This document shows, piece by piece, positions 33,401-41,031 of a stretch of DNA of 64,000 nt. Origin of the DNA: Planctomycetota bacterium (GTDB taxonomy: Bacteria > Planctomycetota > GCA-002687715 > DRQF01); contig JACKGY010000007.1 in NCBI GenBank assembly GCA_020639295.1, positions 367,287 through 431,286 on the forward strand, in the 5' to 3' direction. The position numbers and the translations under genes are program-made. The notes beneath the pieces are model-generated. The model was not told the DNA's origin, searched no databases, and saw only the letters and a list, made by a program, of their open reading frames with translations. Positions within the stretch are counted from its first letter, which is position 1, and each line of letters opens with the position of its first letter.

Positions 33401-35494
33401 CTAGCGCTGGAAGCGGAATTCGTGACAGTTGACCAGGGTCCAGACCAGATCGCGCAGGACCTCCTCGCCGCCCTGGCGCAGCTCGTCCCGCCAGGAGGCG
33501 ATCTCCGCCTTGCTCGGCCGCCGGGAGAGCACGCTCAGGTAGGCGATGCGGATCTTCTGCTCGGGGTCGCGGGCAGCGCGGATCGAGCTCAGGAGCTCGC
33601 CTTGCTGCTTGGTGAACAGGTTGTCCTCGAGGAAGCCGTTGAGGAGGTTCAGGACCTGAGGCACGGTCGCGTCGTCGAAACCGGCGGCGATCTGCTCGCG
33701 GTCCGACTGACCGAAATCGCGCAGGAAGTGACCGGCCGGCGCCGGTTGCGGCAACTCGGAGGCGCGCAGCATGTCGTTGCCGTAGCGCCGCCTGAGCTGG
33801 AGCCGGTCGAGGTCGACGCCCATGGCCTCGAGTTCGTCCTGGGCCTTGGCCGCGGCGGCCTCGTCCTTGCGCCGGAGAGCCTGGTAGTAGTCGCGGATCA
33901 GGCGCCGGGCCTCGCCCTGCTGGTCACCCATGCGTTCACGCATGGCCTGCCGGGCACCGGCGCCACCTTGCCCAACCTTCTCGGCTTCGGCGAGGATCTG
34001 CTGGACGTCCTTGGCGGCCGCCTGCTCGTAGTTGCGATAGATCTGCTCGGCCCGGGTCGAGGTGCCGAGGGTAATGGTCGAGTCGATGTCCTTGACCACC
34101 AGCGTGACCATCGAGTCCCAGAACTGCGCCGCGCTCAGGCGCCGCATCAGCGGCCCTTCGAAGTGATAGGGTTCGCCGGGCGCGAGGTCGCGCGCGACCG
34201 CCTCGCGCTGGTAGGAGCGGCTGAGCAGGATGGCCTTCTGGAAGGCGACCAGGTCGAAGTCCAGGTCGACCATCAGCTCCTCGAGGTAGGAGAGCAGCTC
34301 GAAGTTGACCGCGACGGTGTCGTCCTTGATGTCGTCGACCGGATCGATGAGGCCACGGCCGAAGAGCTTCTCCCAGAGGCGGTTGACGATCACCGTGGTG
34401 AAACGCGGGTTGTCGGCCGCGGTCAGCCAGGCGGCGTAGACCGCGCGTGAGTCGTTGTCCGGCTGGCGCCGGAAGCGCTCCAGCCGGGCCGCCTCCGCGC
34501 GCCGGCGGTTGCCGAAACGACGTTCCGCCGGCGCCTCGACCTCGAGGCGCACCGTCTTGCCCAGCAGCGAGCCGGCGGTGACCCAGGCCTCGGGTTCGGC
34601 GTCATCGTAGCGGTAGTCGGCGGGCAGGCGTTCGAGACCGCTGCCGCTGCCGCTGATGCCCGGGCTGAGCAGGAGCTGGTACTGCCGGCGGATGTAGCGG
34701 AAGGCCTGTTCGGAGCCGGCGCTGCGTAGCTGGCGCGAGGCCTGGGCGAGCTCGCGGGCGCGGCCCTGGTCGAAGGCGTCGGAACGGTAGCGGATGCCGC
34801 CCTGGAAGGCCGCCAGCTCGAAGAACTGCCGCTGGGTCCAGGATTCGAAGGGATGATTGTGGCACTGGGCGCACTCGATGCGCGTGCCGAGGAAGATGCG
34901 CATCGTGTTGGCCACGTTGTCGTGCGGCATGTTGAAGTCGCGCAACAGGTAGCCGGTGGCGCCGTGGTCACGCGCGTGCGCCGGACCGGTCGCGGTCAGC
35001 AGCTCGCGCACCATGCGATCGTAGGGCAGGTTGGCGGCGATGGCCTTCTTCAGCCAGTCCATGAAGGGCTCGCCCGAGACGACGTTGGAGAAGCGGCTCT
35101 TCACCCGGAACAGGTCGGCCCAGTAGTTGAAGTCGTTGCTGACGCGCCCCGGTGAGGCGAGCAGGTCGTCGATCAGCTGCTCGCGCTTCGTCGGCGAGCG
35201 GGAGTCGAGGAAGGCGCGAGTCTCGGCGGCGCTGGGAATTCTCCCGACGACGTCGAGATAGACGCGCCGCAGGAAGCCGCCGTCGTCGACCTGCGGCATC
35301 GCGGCGATGCCGGCGTCGGCGAGGTCGAGCTGGATCAGGCGATCGATCTCGCGGGCGGCGTCCTGGAGCCGGCGAGGCGGCCGATCCTTCGCCCGTTCGG
35401 CGCGGATGAGGCTCGAACCGGCGCTCGAAAGGACGAAGCCGCAGAGCAGGAGCGAGATCAGGAAGCCGGGCAGACGGCGTCGGGTCGTCATCAT
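33401..35494 (-). CDS. DUF1549/DUF1553 (PSCyt2-PSD1) protein
   Basis: 697 residues. N-terminal signal (FLISLLLCGFVLSSAGS). DUF1549 is at about 45-250 with FLRRVYLDVVGRIPSA and a single CAQCHNHPF motif (Cys208, Cys211, His212). DUF1553 follows from about 360 (FTTVIVNRLWEKLFGRGL, DPVDDIK, LLSRSYQRE) to the end. First gene of the operon with DUF1501 and the cytochrome/LRR gene; the ATG at 35494 has GAGGAG upstream. The cytochrome portion lacks a fused PSCyt1 domain, which is instead encoded separately at the operon's end, paired with leucine-rich repeats. Confidence 0.92.
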   Translation of the reverse strand: MMTTRRRLPGFLISLLLCGFVLSSAGSSLIRAERAKDRPPRRLQDAAREIDRLIQLDLADAGIAAMPQVDDGGFLRRVYLDVVGRIPSAAETRAFLDSRSPTKREQLIDDLLASPGRVSNDFNYWADLFRVKSRFSNVVSGEPFMDWLKKAIAANLPYDRMVRELLTATGPAHARDHGATGYLLRDFNMPHDNVANTMRIFLGTRIECAQCHNHPFESWTQRQFFELAAFQGGIRYRSDAFDQGRARELAQASRQLRSAGSEQAFRYIRRQYQLLLSPGISGSGSGLERLPADYRYDDAEPEAWVTAGSLLGKTVRLEVEAPAERRFGNRRRAEAARLERFRRQPDNDSRAVYAAWLTAADNPRFTTVIVNRLWEKLFGRGLIDPVDDIKDDTVAVNFELLSYLEELMVDLDFDLVAFQKAILLSRSYQREAVARDLAPGEPYHFEGPLMRRLSAAQFWDSMVTLVVKDIDSTITLGTSTRAEQIYRNYEQAAAKDVQQILAEAEKVGQGGAGARQAMRERMGDQQGEARRLIRDYYQALRRKDEAAAAKAQDELEAMGVDLDRLQLRRRYGNDMLRASELPQPAPAGHFLRDFGQSDREQIAAGFDDATVPQVLNLLNGFLEDNLFTKQQGELLSSIRAARDPEQKIRIAYLSVLSRRPSKAEIASWRDELRQGGEEVLRDLVWTLVNCHEFRFQR

Positions 35495-35627
35495 CGGATC
35501 TCCTCGGTCGGGTCACTCGCTTCAACACGGACTGACGGCCCGGGTTCCGCGGCGATCGGCACGGCCTTCGCAAAGAGCCCGGCGACGGAAGTTCCGGCCG
35601 CCCGTTGGACCCGGTGGACCACCAGGA

Positions 35628-35639
35628 TAACCTCCAGCC
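35628..35639 (+). promoter_or_regulatory. -10-like TAACCT six bases before a transporter ATG
   Basis: TAACCT (35628-35633), CCAGCC, then ATG. TTGGAC at 35605-35610 gives a -35 with a 17-base spacer. A leaderless mRNA is predicted; no ribosome site is visible. Confidence 0.42.
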
Positions 35640-36296
35640 ATGACCCCGCTCGTCCTCACCGCCGCATTCGTGGCCTTCAGTCACACGGCGATCGGCATCG
35701 ACCACAGCCTGCCCTTCATCGCCCTGTCGCGCGCCCGCGGCTGGAGCCGGGGCCGGACCCTGGCGGTCACCGCGGTCTGCGGCCTCGCGCACGTGGCCTC
35801 CTCGATCCTGATCGGCTTCGGCGCCTGGTGGCTGGGCTCCGAGCTCGGTGCCACCGAGGCCCTCGAGAGCCGCCGCGGCGACCTCGCGGCCTGGCTCATG
35901 CTCGCCTTCGGCATCGCCTACGGCGCCTGGGGCGTCTGGCGCCAGCGCGGCCACGGCCATTCCCATCGCCACGGTCTCGGGCACCACCACGGCGACCCGG
36001 GCCAGGTCGCCCGCAGCGCCACCTTCTGGACCATCTTCATCATCTTCGCCCTGGGCCCCTGCGAACCGCTGATCCCGATCCTCCTCTACCCGGCGCTCAA
36101 GGCCGATCTGGCCACCGCGATCGTGGTGGTCTCGGTCTTCGCCGTGGTGACCCTGGCGACGATGCTCGCGCTGGTCTTCCTCGGGCTGAAGGGGCTGGAT
36201 CTCCTGCCGACGCGCGCCTTCGAGCGCCACGCCCATGCCCTGGCCGGGCTCGCGATCGCGGTCGGCGCCGCCGGCATCCTCTTCCTCGGCCTCTGA
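35640..36296 (+). CDS. NiCoT/UreH-like metal transporter
   Basis: 218 residues with about six membrane helices. The first helix carries HTAIGIDH (15-22), similar to the HxxxxDH signature of nickel/cobalt transporters and UreH/SafE-like proteins; a second motif GLAHVASS follows. A histidine-rich loop at about 104-118 (HGHSHRHGLGHHHG) would bind soft metals such as nickel or cobalt, and GPCEPLIPILLYP is conserved in this group. It could import or export the metal; direction is not deducible. It is divergent from the DUF1549 operon. TauE/SafE permeases are the main alternative. Confidence 0.72.
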   Translation: MTPLVLTAAFVAFSHTAIGIDHSLPFIALSRARGWSRGRTLAVTAVCGLAHVASSILIGFGAWWLGSELGATEALESRRGDLAAWLMLAFGIAYGAWGVWRQRGHGHSHRHGLGHHHGDPGQVARSATFWTIFIIFALGPCEPLIPILLYPALKADLATAIVVVSVFAVVTLATMLALVFLGLKGLDLLPTRAFERHAHALAGLAIAVGAAGILFLGL

Positions 36297-36402
36297 GGGC
36301 CGCTCCGACCTCGGAACCCGTCCACGGCCCCCCGGCGACATTCCGGTCACCGTCGGGCCTTCCTCCCGCAGAACGAACGCGCCCTGCCCCCCCGCCACGG
36401 GC

Positions 36403-36408
36403 TATACT
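36403..36408 (+). promoter_or_regulatory. -10 element TATACT for the repeat-protein gene
   Basis: TATACT lies 32 bases before the ATG at 36441, which has a GGCGGAGGA ribosome site. The predicted leader is about 25 bases. Confidence 0.42.
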
Positions 36409-36440
36409 CGACCTTCCTGGTCGAAGGCGGAGGATCCACG

Positions 36441-39032
36441 ATGGACAGACGGCTGCTCTTCCTGGCGATGGCGCTCGTTCTCGGTCTCGGCGGCTGGGCC
36501 CTGGTCGGCTTCCTCGGCCACGATGGCGAGGGCGACCTGGAGAACTCGAACGGGAGCGCCCCCGCGACGACCGGGGAGCAGGAATCGAAGTCCCGGCCCC
36601 GACGGGACTCCGGTGGCGACCTCGGGCCGGGTGACGCGACGGCGACCCCGAAGGCCATGTCCTGCGGCCTGCGCGGCCGCGTCCTCCGGGCCCTCGACCA
36701 GGCCCCGGTCCCGACCGCCCGCGTCGTCCTGCGCGGCCCCGGCGGCGAGGCCCTGGGCAGCGTGACCTGCGACCGGGAGGGACGCTTCCGGATCGAGGCG
36801 CCGGCCGCGAGTCCCGGGCTCCGCCTGCGCGCCGAGGCCGAGGGCCTGGTCTCGGCCGAGATCGCGGGCCTCGAGCTGGCCGAGAACGAGCTCCGCGACC
36901 TCGGCGACCTCGAGCTGGTCACGGCCATGGAGATCCGGGGCCGGCTGCGGGACGAGAAGGGCCGGCCGGTCGCCGGCGGCCGGGTGCGCCTCATGCCCAA
37001 CCAGGATCTCGACGACCTCAGTCCCCTGCGGATCAAGGCGCTGGTCGAGTCCTTCATGGCGGAGGACGAGGCCCTGGACGAAACGACCAGCGACGCGGAG
37101 GGACGGTTCAGCTTTCCCCTCAACGCCGCCGGCGTCTATGGCCTGGTGGCCGAGGCGACCGGCCGGCAGACGGCCTTCTCGAACCGGATCCGGCTGCGCG
37201 CGGGCCAGGCCGCCGAGGAGGTCGAACTCGTGCTGGGGCCGGGCATCGCCTTGAGGGGCCTGGTCCGCGACGAGGCCGGCGAGGCGGTCGCCGGCGCGCT
37301 GGTCGCCGCCCTGGCGAAGGGGCGCGACATCCCGGGCCAGTTCCGCACCCAGAAGGCACGCAGCGACGGCGAGGGCCGCTTCGTCATCGAGGGCTGCGGC
37401 GAGGGTCGCAACATGGTCATGTGCCGGGCCGAGGGCTTCGCGCCCTGGGGCGACTCGATCAGGATCGCGGACGGGAAGCCGGTGGAGATCCGCCTCGAGC
37501 GGGGCCAGGCCCTGGAGGGGCGCGTGCGCGAACAGGGCAGCGAGAAGCCCCTGGCCGAGGTCCACCTGGCCGCGTTCGGCAAGGCGCCGATCCTGACCTC
37601 GACGCAGACCGACGCGGACGGCCACTACCGGCTGGAGGGTCTCTCCAGCGAGCGCGCGATCCTGGTCGCCTGGAAGGAAGGGCTCCAGGTGGTCCCGGAA
37701 CCCGGCCTGCGGATCGACAATGGTCCCTTCTCCATCATCATGCTGGCTCCGGACGAGCAGGGGCGCCTGCCCGAACGGCTCGACATCCACATGCGCGGCG
37801 GCGGCCGGATCGAGGGCCGCGTGGTCGACGCCAGCAGTGGCGAGGGCATCGCGGGGGCGCGGGTCTTCGCGCTCGGCAGCGGCGATTCCGAGATGGCCCT
37901 GATCAGCGCCCGAAGCGCCCGGATCAGTGACGGCGAGGGTCGCTTCGTGCTCGACGGCGTGGCGCCCGGCCCCTTCACGCTCATGGCGATGGCGCCGGAC
38001 CACCGGATGGTCCAGGCACCGTCCCGCAAGGATCTCCGCGGCGGGTCGACGAGCCCGACGCTGATCGAGGCCGGTCAGGTCATCGTCGACCAGGTCGTCC
38101 CGATGACCGCCGGTCTGCGGCAGGTCGGACGCGTGGTCGATGGCCGTGGCCGGGGCGTCGCCGGGGCGATCCTGCGCTGGGGCCCTCAGGACGCCACGGC
38201 CCTGCGCGACGACCTGAGCCTGATGCTCGCCGACGACCTGGACTGCGTCAGCGACGGCGAAGGACGCTTCGAGATCCGCGGCCTGGATCGGGATCGGGCC
38301 ATCGAGATCGAGGCCGAACATCCGGACTTCCCCGGCGGCGGCACCTACGGTCTGGCCCCCGGCACGGTCGGCGCGGCGCCGATCGAGCTGGTCATGAAGA
38401 CCGGCTCGTGCCTCGAGGGTCTGATCCGCCGGGCCGACGGGTCGCCCCTGGCCGGCGCCGAGATCAACCTCCGCCGCGAGGTCTCCGGGCGGCGCTCGCC
38501 GCTCGCCGAGACGCCCAAGCGCGTCGACCTGGCGGCGGTCAGCGACGCCACCGGGGCCTTCCGCTTCGAGGGGCTGGCGGCCGGGCGCTGGGGCCTCATG
38601 CTCGACCGTCTCGAGGGCGACGTCCTGCCGGCCGACTTCCAGGACCGGCTGATCCTCGACGGCGAGGAGACCCGGACCCTGGTCCTGGATCTGCGCCGGA
38701 ACCTGTCGATCCGCGGCATCCTCGTCGATGCGCAGGGCCGCCCCTGTCCCGGATGCGTCCTGGTCTGCGAGATCCTCCTGCCCGACGGCGGCGTCCGCGC
38801 GATCACTTCGGGCCGGCACCTCCTCGGGCGGAGTCGCAGCGACAAGGAGGGGCGCTTCGGCTTCTCCGGCCTCGACGAGGGGCAGCGCTACCGGGTCACC
38901 GCCTACCGGCCGAACACCGGCCCCTGGGGGCGGGTGACGATCGAGGGTTCGGAGGACCAGAAGCCACCGGTCGTGGTGGACGACCTGCGGGCGGGACAGG
39001 AGGACCTGCGGATCGTCCTGCCCGGCGACTGA
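36441..39032 (+). CDS. Carboxypeptidase-regulatory-like repeat protein, membrane-anchored
   Basis: 863 residues. One N-terminal membrane helix (RLLFLAMALVLGLGGWALVG), an acidic/Ser-rich linker, then about eight beta-sandwich repeats of the carboxypeptidase-regulatory-like type, recognised by GRVLRALDQAPVPTARVVLR, DREGRFRIEA, GRLRDEKGRPVAGGRVRL, DAEGRFSFPL, GRVVDASSGEGIAGARVF, DGEGRFVLDGV and DKEGRFGFSGL. Such domains are extracellular binding or structural modules. No catalytic domain is present. It converges with the DUF1697 gene (12-base gap). A role in surface adhesion or polymer binding is speculative. Confidence 0.82.
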   Translation: MDRRLLFLAMALVLGLGGWALVGFLGHDGEGDLENSNGSAPATTGEQESKSRPRRDSGGDLGPGDATATPKAMSCGLRGRVLRALDQAPVPTARVVLRGPGGEALGSVTCDREGRFRIEAPAASPGLRLRAEAEGLVSAEIAGLELAENELRDLGDLELVTAMEIRGRLRDEKGRPVAGGRVRLMPNQDLDDLSPLRIKALVESFMAEDEALDETTSDAEGRFSFPLNAAGVYGLVAEATGRQTAFSNRIRLRAGQAAEEVELVLGPGIALRGLVRDEAGEAVAGALVAALAKGRDIPGQFRTQKARSDGEGRFVIEGCGEGRNMVMCRAEGFAPWGDSIRIADGKPVEIRLERGQALEGRVREQGSEKPLAEVHLAAFGKAPILTSTQTDADGHYRLEGLSSERAILVAWKEGLQVVPEPGLRIDNGPFSIIMLAPDEQGRLPERLDIHMRGGGRIEGRVVDASSGEGIAGARVFALGSGDSEMALISARSARISDGEGRFVLDGVAPGPFTLMAMAPDHRMVQAPSRKDLRGGSTSPTLIEAGQVIVDQVVPMTAGLRQVGRVVDGRGRGVAGAILRWGPQDATALRDDLSLMLADDLDCVSDGEGRFEIRGLDRDRAIEIEAEHPDFPGGGTYGLAPGTVGAAPIELVMKTGSCLEGLIRRADGSPLAGAEINLRREVSGRRSPLAETPKRVDLAAVSDATGAFRFEGLAAGRWGLMLDRLEGDVLPADFQDRLILDGEETRTLVLDLRRNLSIRGILVDAQGRPCPGCVLVCEILLPDGGVRAITSGRHLLGRSRSDKEGRFGFSGLDEGQRYRVTAYRPNTGPWGRVTIEGSEDQKPPVVVDDLRAGQEDLRIVLPGD

Positions 39033-39044
39033 GGACGTCCTCGA

Positions 39045-39593
39045 TCAGATCTCGCCGGCCATGCGGAGCAGCGCGAGGCAGGTCCGCCAGTTGCGCGTGG
39101 TCGCCTCGACCCCGAGCCGGCGCTCGAGCCAGGCGTTGTCGAGCCCCGAGCCGGCGACGCCGTCGGGCAGGGCCAGATAGAGGTCCTGACGCGCGAGCCG
39201 GTAGTCGCCGGCGAGACGCCAGTCCTCGGCCAGGCGCGCGCGGGCGGCCGCGGCGGGCGCGGCGCCGAGGAAGCTCAGATGCAGCTCCGCCGGATCACGA
39301 CCTTCGATCAGGAAGGGATTGCCCGCGACCAGCCGCTCCAGTTCGCGACCGCTGCGGCGGATCACCGGCACGCGGAAGCCGAGGCGCTCCTCGATCGCGG
39401 CCCCGATCAGCGCCGGCAGGCGACGAGCCAGGCCGGCCTCGACGCGGGCGATGACGTTGCCGCTCTGGATGTATGTCCGGGCGCCCGGGCAGCCCAGTTC
39501 TTCGAACAGGGCGATCAGCCAGGCCATCGGCAGCTTGTTGCGGCCGCCGACGTTGATCGCCCGCAGCAGGAAGACCTGGACCTCGGCGGTCAC
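39045..39593 (-). CDS. DUF1697 protein
   Basis: 182 residues. FLLRAINVGGRNKLPMAWLI, the TYIQSGNVIA segment and ALIGAAIEERLGFRVPVIRR are the conserved blocks of DUF1697, with the late TTRNWRTCLALLRM. The family has no established function. Its ATG overlaps the radical SAM stop by four bases (ATGA), so it is the third and translationally coupled gene of a CBS/radical SAM/DUF1697 unit. The chemistry cannot be inferred. Confidence 0.88.
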   Translation of the reverse strand: MTAEVQVFLLRAINVGGRNKLPMAWLIALFEELGCPGARTYIQSGNVIARVEAGLARRLPALIGAAIEERLGFRVPVIRRSGRELERLVAGNPFLIEGRDPAELHLSFLGAAPAAAARARLAEDWRLAGDYRLARQDLYLALPDGVAGSGLDNAWLERRLGVEATTRNWRTCLALLRMAGEI

Positions 39594-40441
39594 GCCGAGA
39601 CCTGGCAGCCGAGACCGAGGGCCCGGACGCGTTCGCCCAGGGCCTCCATCCAGTCGACCGGGAGCTGGGCCAGGGTCGGCGCCTCCGGCTGGTGCGAGGC
39701 GCGCGCCAGGCCGTAGAGGAGCACGCCCCGCAGGGGCAGCCCTTCGGCCAGCAGCCGGCGCAGGAGATCGAGCCAGGCCGCCAGCTCGTCCTCGTCGGGC
39801 GGCGCGCCGGCGCGCGCGAACATGCAGGTCTGGATGAAGCAGGGGATCTCGGCCAGCGTGGCGCGCAGGTTCTCGAGATGCGCCTCGACCCCGATGGTCA
39901 CGTCGTTGGTGCGCTGGATGTCGAGGTCGCGCCCGCGATCGAACTTGAACCAGGCCTCGCCACCGATGGTGGCGAGTCGCCGCAATCCCGCGCGCACCTC
40001 GGGGCGACGCGCCATCGAGCCGTTGGTGATCAGCACCACCTTGATCCGGCCGGTCTGTTGGTGCCGCTCGAGGACCCGGGCGACGACCTCGATCGCCGCG
40101 CCGAAATCCGGCGAGGTGGTCGACTCGCCGTCGCCCGAGAAGGCGACGTCGTTCAGGCGACGCATGGCGGGGTCGGGCACCCGGCGCTCCATGAAGTCGC
40201 CCTCGAGCACCTCGCGGAGCATGCTGTCGAGTTCGCTCTCGAGCAGGGCGAGATCGATGGCCGGGCCGCGCCCGCGGACGAGGCCGGGGACCTGGCAGTA
40301 GACGCAGCGCCAGTTGCAGGCCCGATTGGGATTCAGGTTGACGCCGATCGAAACCCCGCGCGCCCGTCTCGACACCACGGGATAGACGTAGGTCCGCCCG
40401 GCCGCATCACGATCGTGGAGCCGAACGGTGAGTTCGGACAT
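39590..40441 (-). CDS. Radical SAM domain protein
   Basis: 283 residues. CNWRCVYC (Cys42, Cys46, Cys49) binds the 4Fe-4S cluster that cleaves S-adenosylmethionine. GVNLNPNRACNWRCVYCQVP and FSGDGESTTSPDF are close to the group of small wybutosine-like or MoaA-like radical SAM proteins of unknown substrate. ITNGS and WFKFDRG are further family markers. There is no SPASM extension, so it has one cluster only. Encoded between a CBS-domain protein (two-base gap) and DUF1697 (overlap). I cannot assign a substrate. Confidence 0.85.
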   Translation of the reverse strand: MSELTVRLHDRDAAGRTYVYPVVSRRARGVSIGVNLNPNRACNWRCVYCQVPGLVRGRGPAIDLALLESELDSMLREVLEGDFMERRVPDPAMRRLNDVAFSGDGESTTSPDFGAAIEVVARVLERHQQTGRIKVVLITNGSMARRPEVRAGLRRLATIGGEAWFKFDRGRDLDIQRTNDVTIGVEAHLENLRATLAEIPCFIQTCMFARAGAPPDEDELAAWLDLLRRLLAEGLPLRGVLLYGLARASHQPEAPTLAQLPVDWMEALGERVRALGLGCQVSA

Positions 40442-40443
40442 GG

Positions 40444-40818
40444 CTACTCGCGACTACCCGCCAGGATCTTGAGCATGTCGTAGACCGTGATGATCCCGCA
40501 GAGCTTGCCGTCCTCCATGATCGGCAGGGAGCCGATGGTGTGACCGCGCATCATGTCCGCCGCCTCGTGCAGCGTGGTGGACGGCGTCGCCGTGATCACG
40601 TCCCGGGTCATCAGGTCGCTCACCTTGCGATCCTTGCGCAGCTCCTCGCCCTTCTTGCCCCCGAGATCGCGCTCCGAGATCAGACCCTCGAGCCCGGCGT
40701 CGCCGACGACGAGCAGGTGGTGGCATCGCTTCATCTGCATCAGCTCCCAGGCGCCCTCGGCGGACTCATCGGGATGAGTGATGACGATGTCGGTCTTCAT
40801 GATGTTCTGGAGTTGCAT
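40444..40818 (-). CDS. Tandem CBS-domain protein
   Basis: 124 residues made of two CBS motifs (MKTDIVITHPDESAEGAWEL then LISERDLG; LMTRDVITATPSTTLHEAAD then GIITVYDMLKIL). Stand-alone CBS pairs usually bind adenosine nucleotides and sense energy state. The ATG at 40818 has GAGGA upstream; earlier codons translate the promoter region. First gene of the radical SAM operon. A second CBS protein lies at 44585. Confidence 0.9.
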   Translation of the reverse strand: MQLQNIMKTDIVITHPDESAEGAWELMQMKRCHHLLVVGDAGLEGLISERDLGGKKGEELRKDRKVSDLMTRDVITATPSTTLHEAADMMRGHTIGSLPIMEDGKLCGIITVYDMLKILAGSRE

Positions 40819-40952
40819 CGCTGGTCCTCGGTTCCTCCGGCCGGACGATCGTCCAGCTCGCTTGGCGTCTGGAAGCCGCCAGGGACCGCCCTCCGGCGCC
40901 GCGTCACGCGCGCATGGATCCCGATCCTCCCGGCTGACGGCCGTCGATCGGC

Positions 40953-40958
40953 AAGATA
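40953..40958 (-). promoter_or_regulatory. -10 element TATCTT for the CBS/radical SAM operon
   Basis: On the minus strand TATCTT in the context TTGTATCTTG, about 135 bases before the CBS ATG. It is the only AT-rich hexamer in this gap. Confidence 0.3.
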
Positions 40959-40982
40959 CAAGGCGCGGGCCTCGCGCACAAA

Positions 40983-41001
40983 CCCCGCCCGGAGGGCGGG
41001 G
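40983..41001 (-). terminator. Hairpin terminator after the AsmA-like gene
   Basis: CCCCGCCC and GGGCGGGG form a perfect 8-bp stem with a 3-base loop, about 30 bases past the stop; on the minus strand it is followed by TTTGTG, a short U-run. Confidence 0.5.
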
Positions 41002-41031
41002 CGGCACCGGGGCGAAATCCCCCAATCGGCA

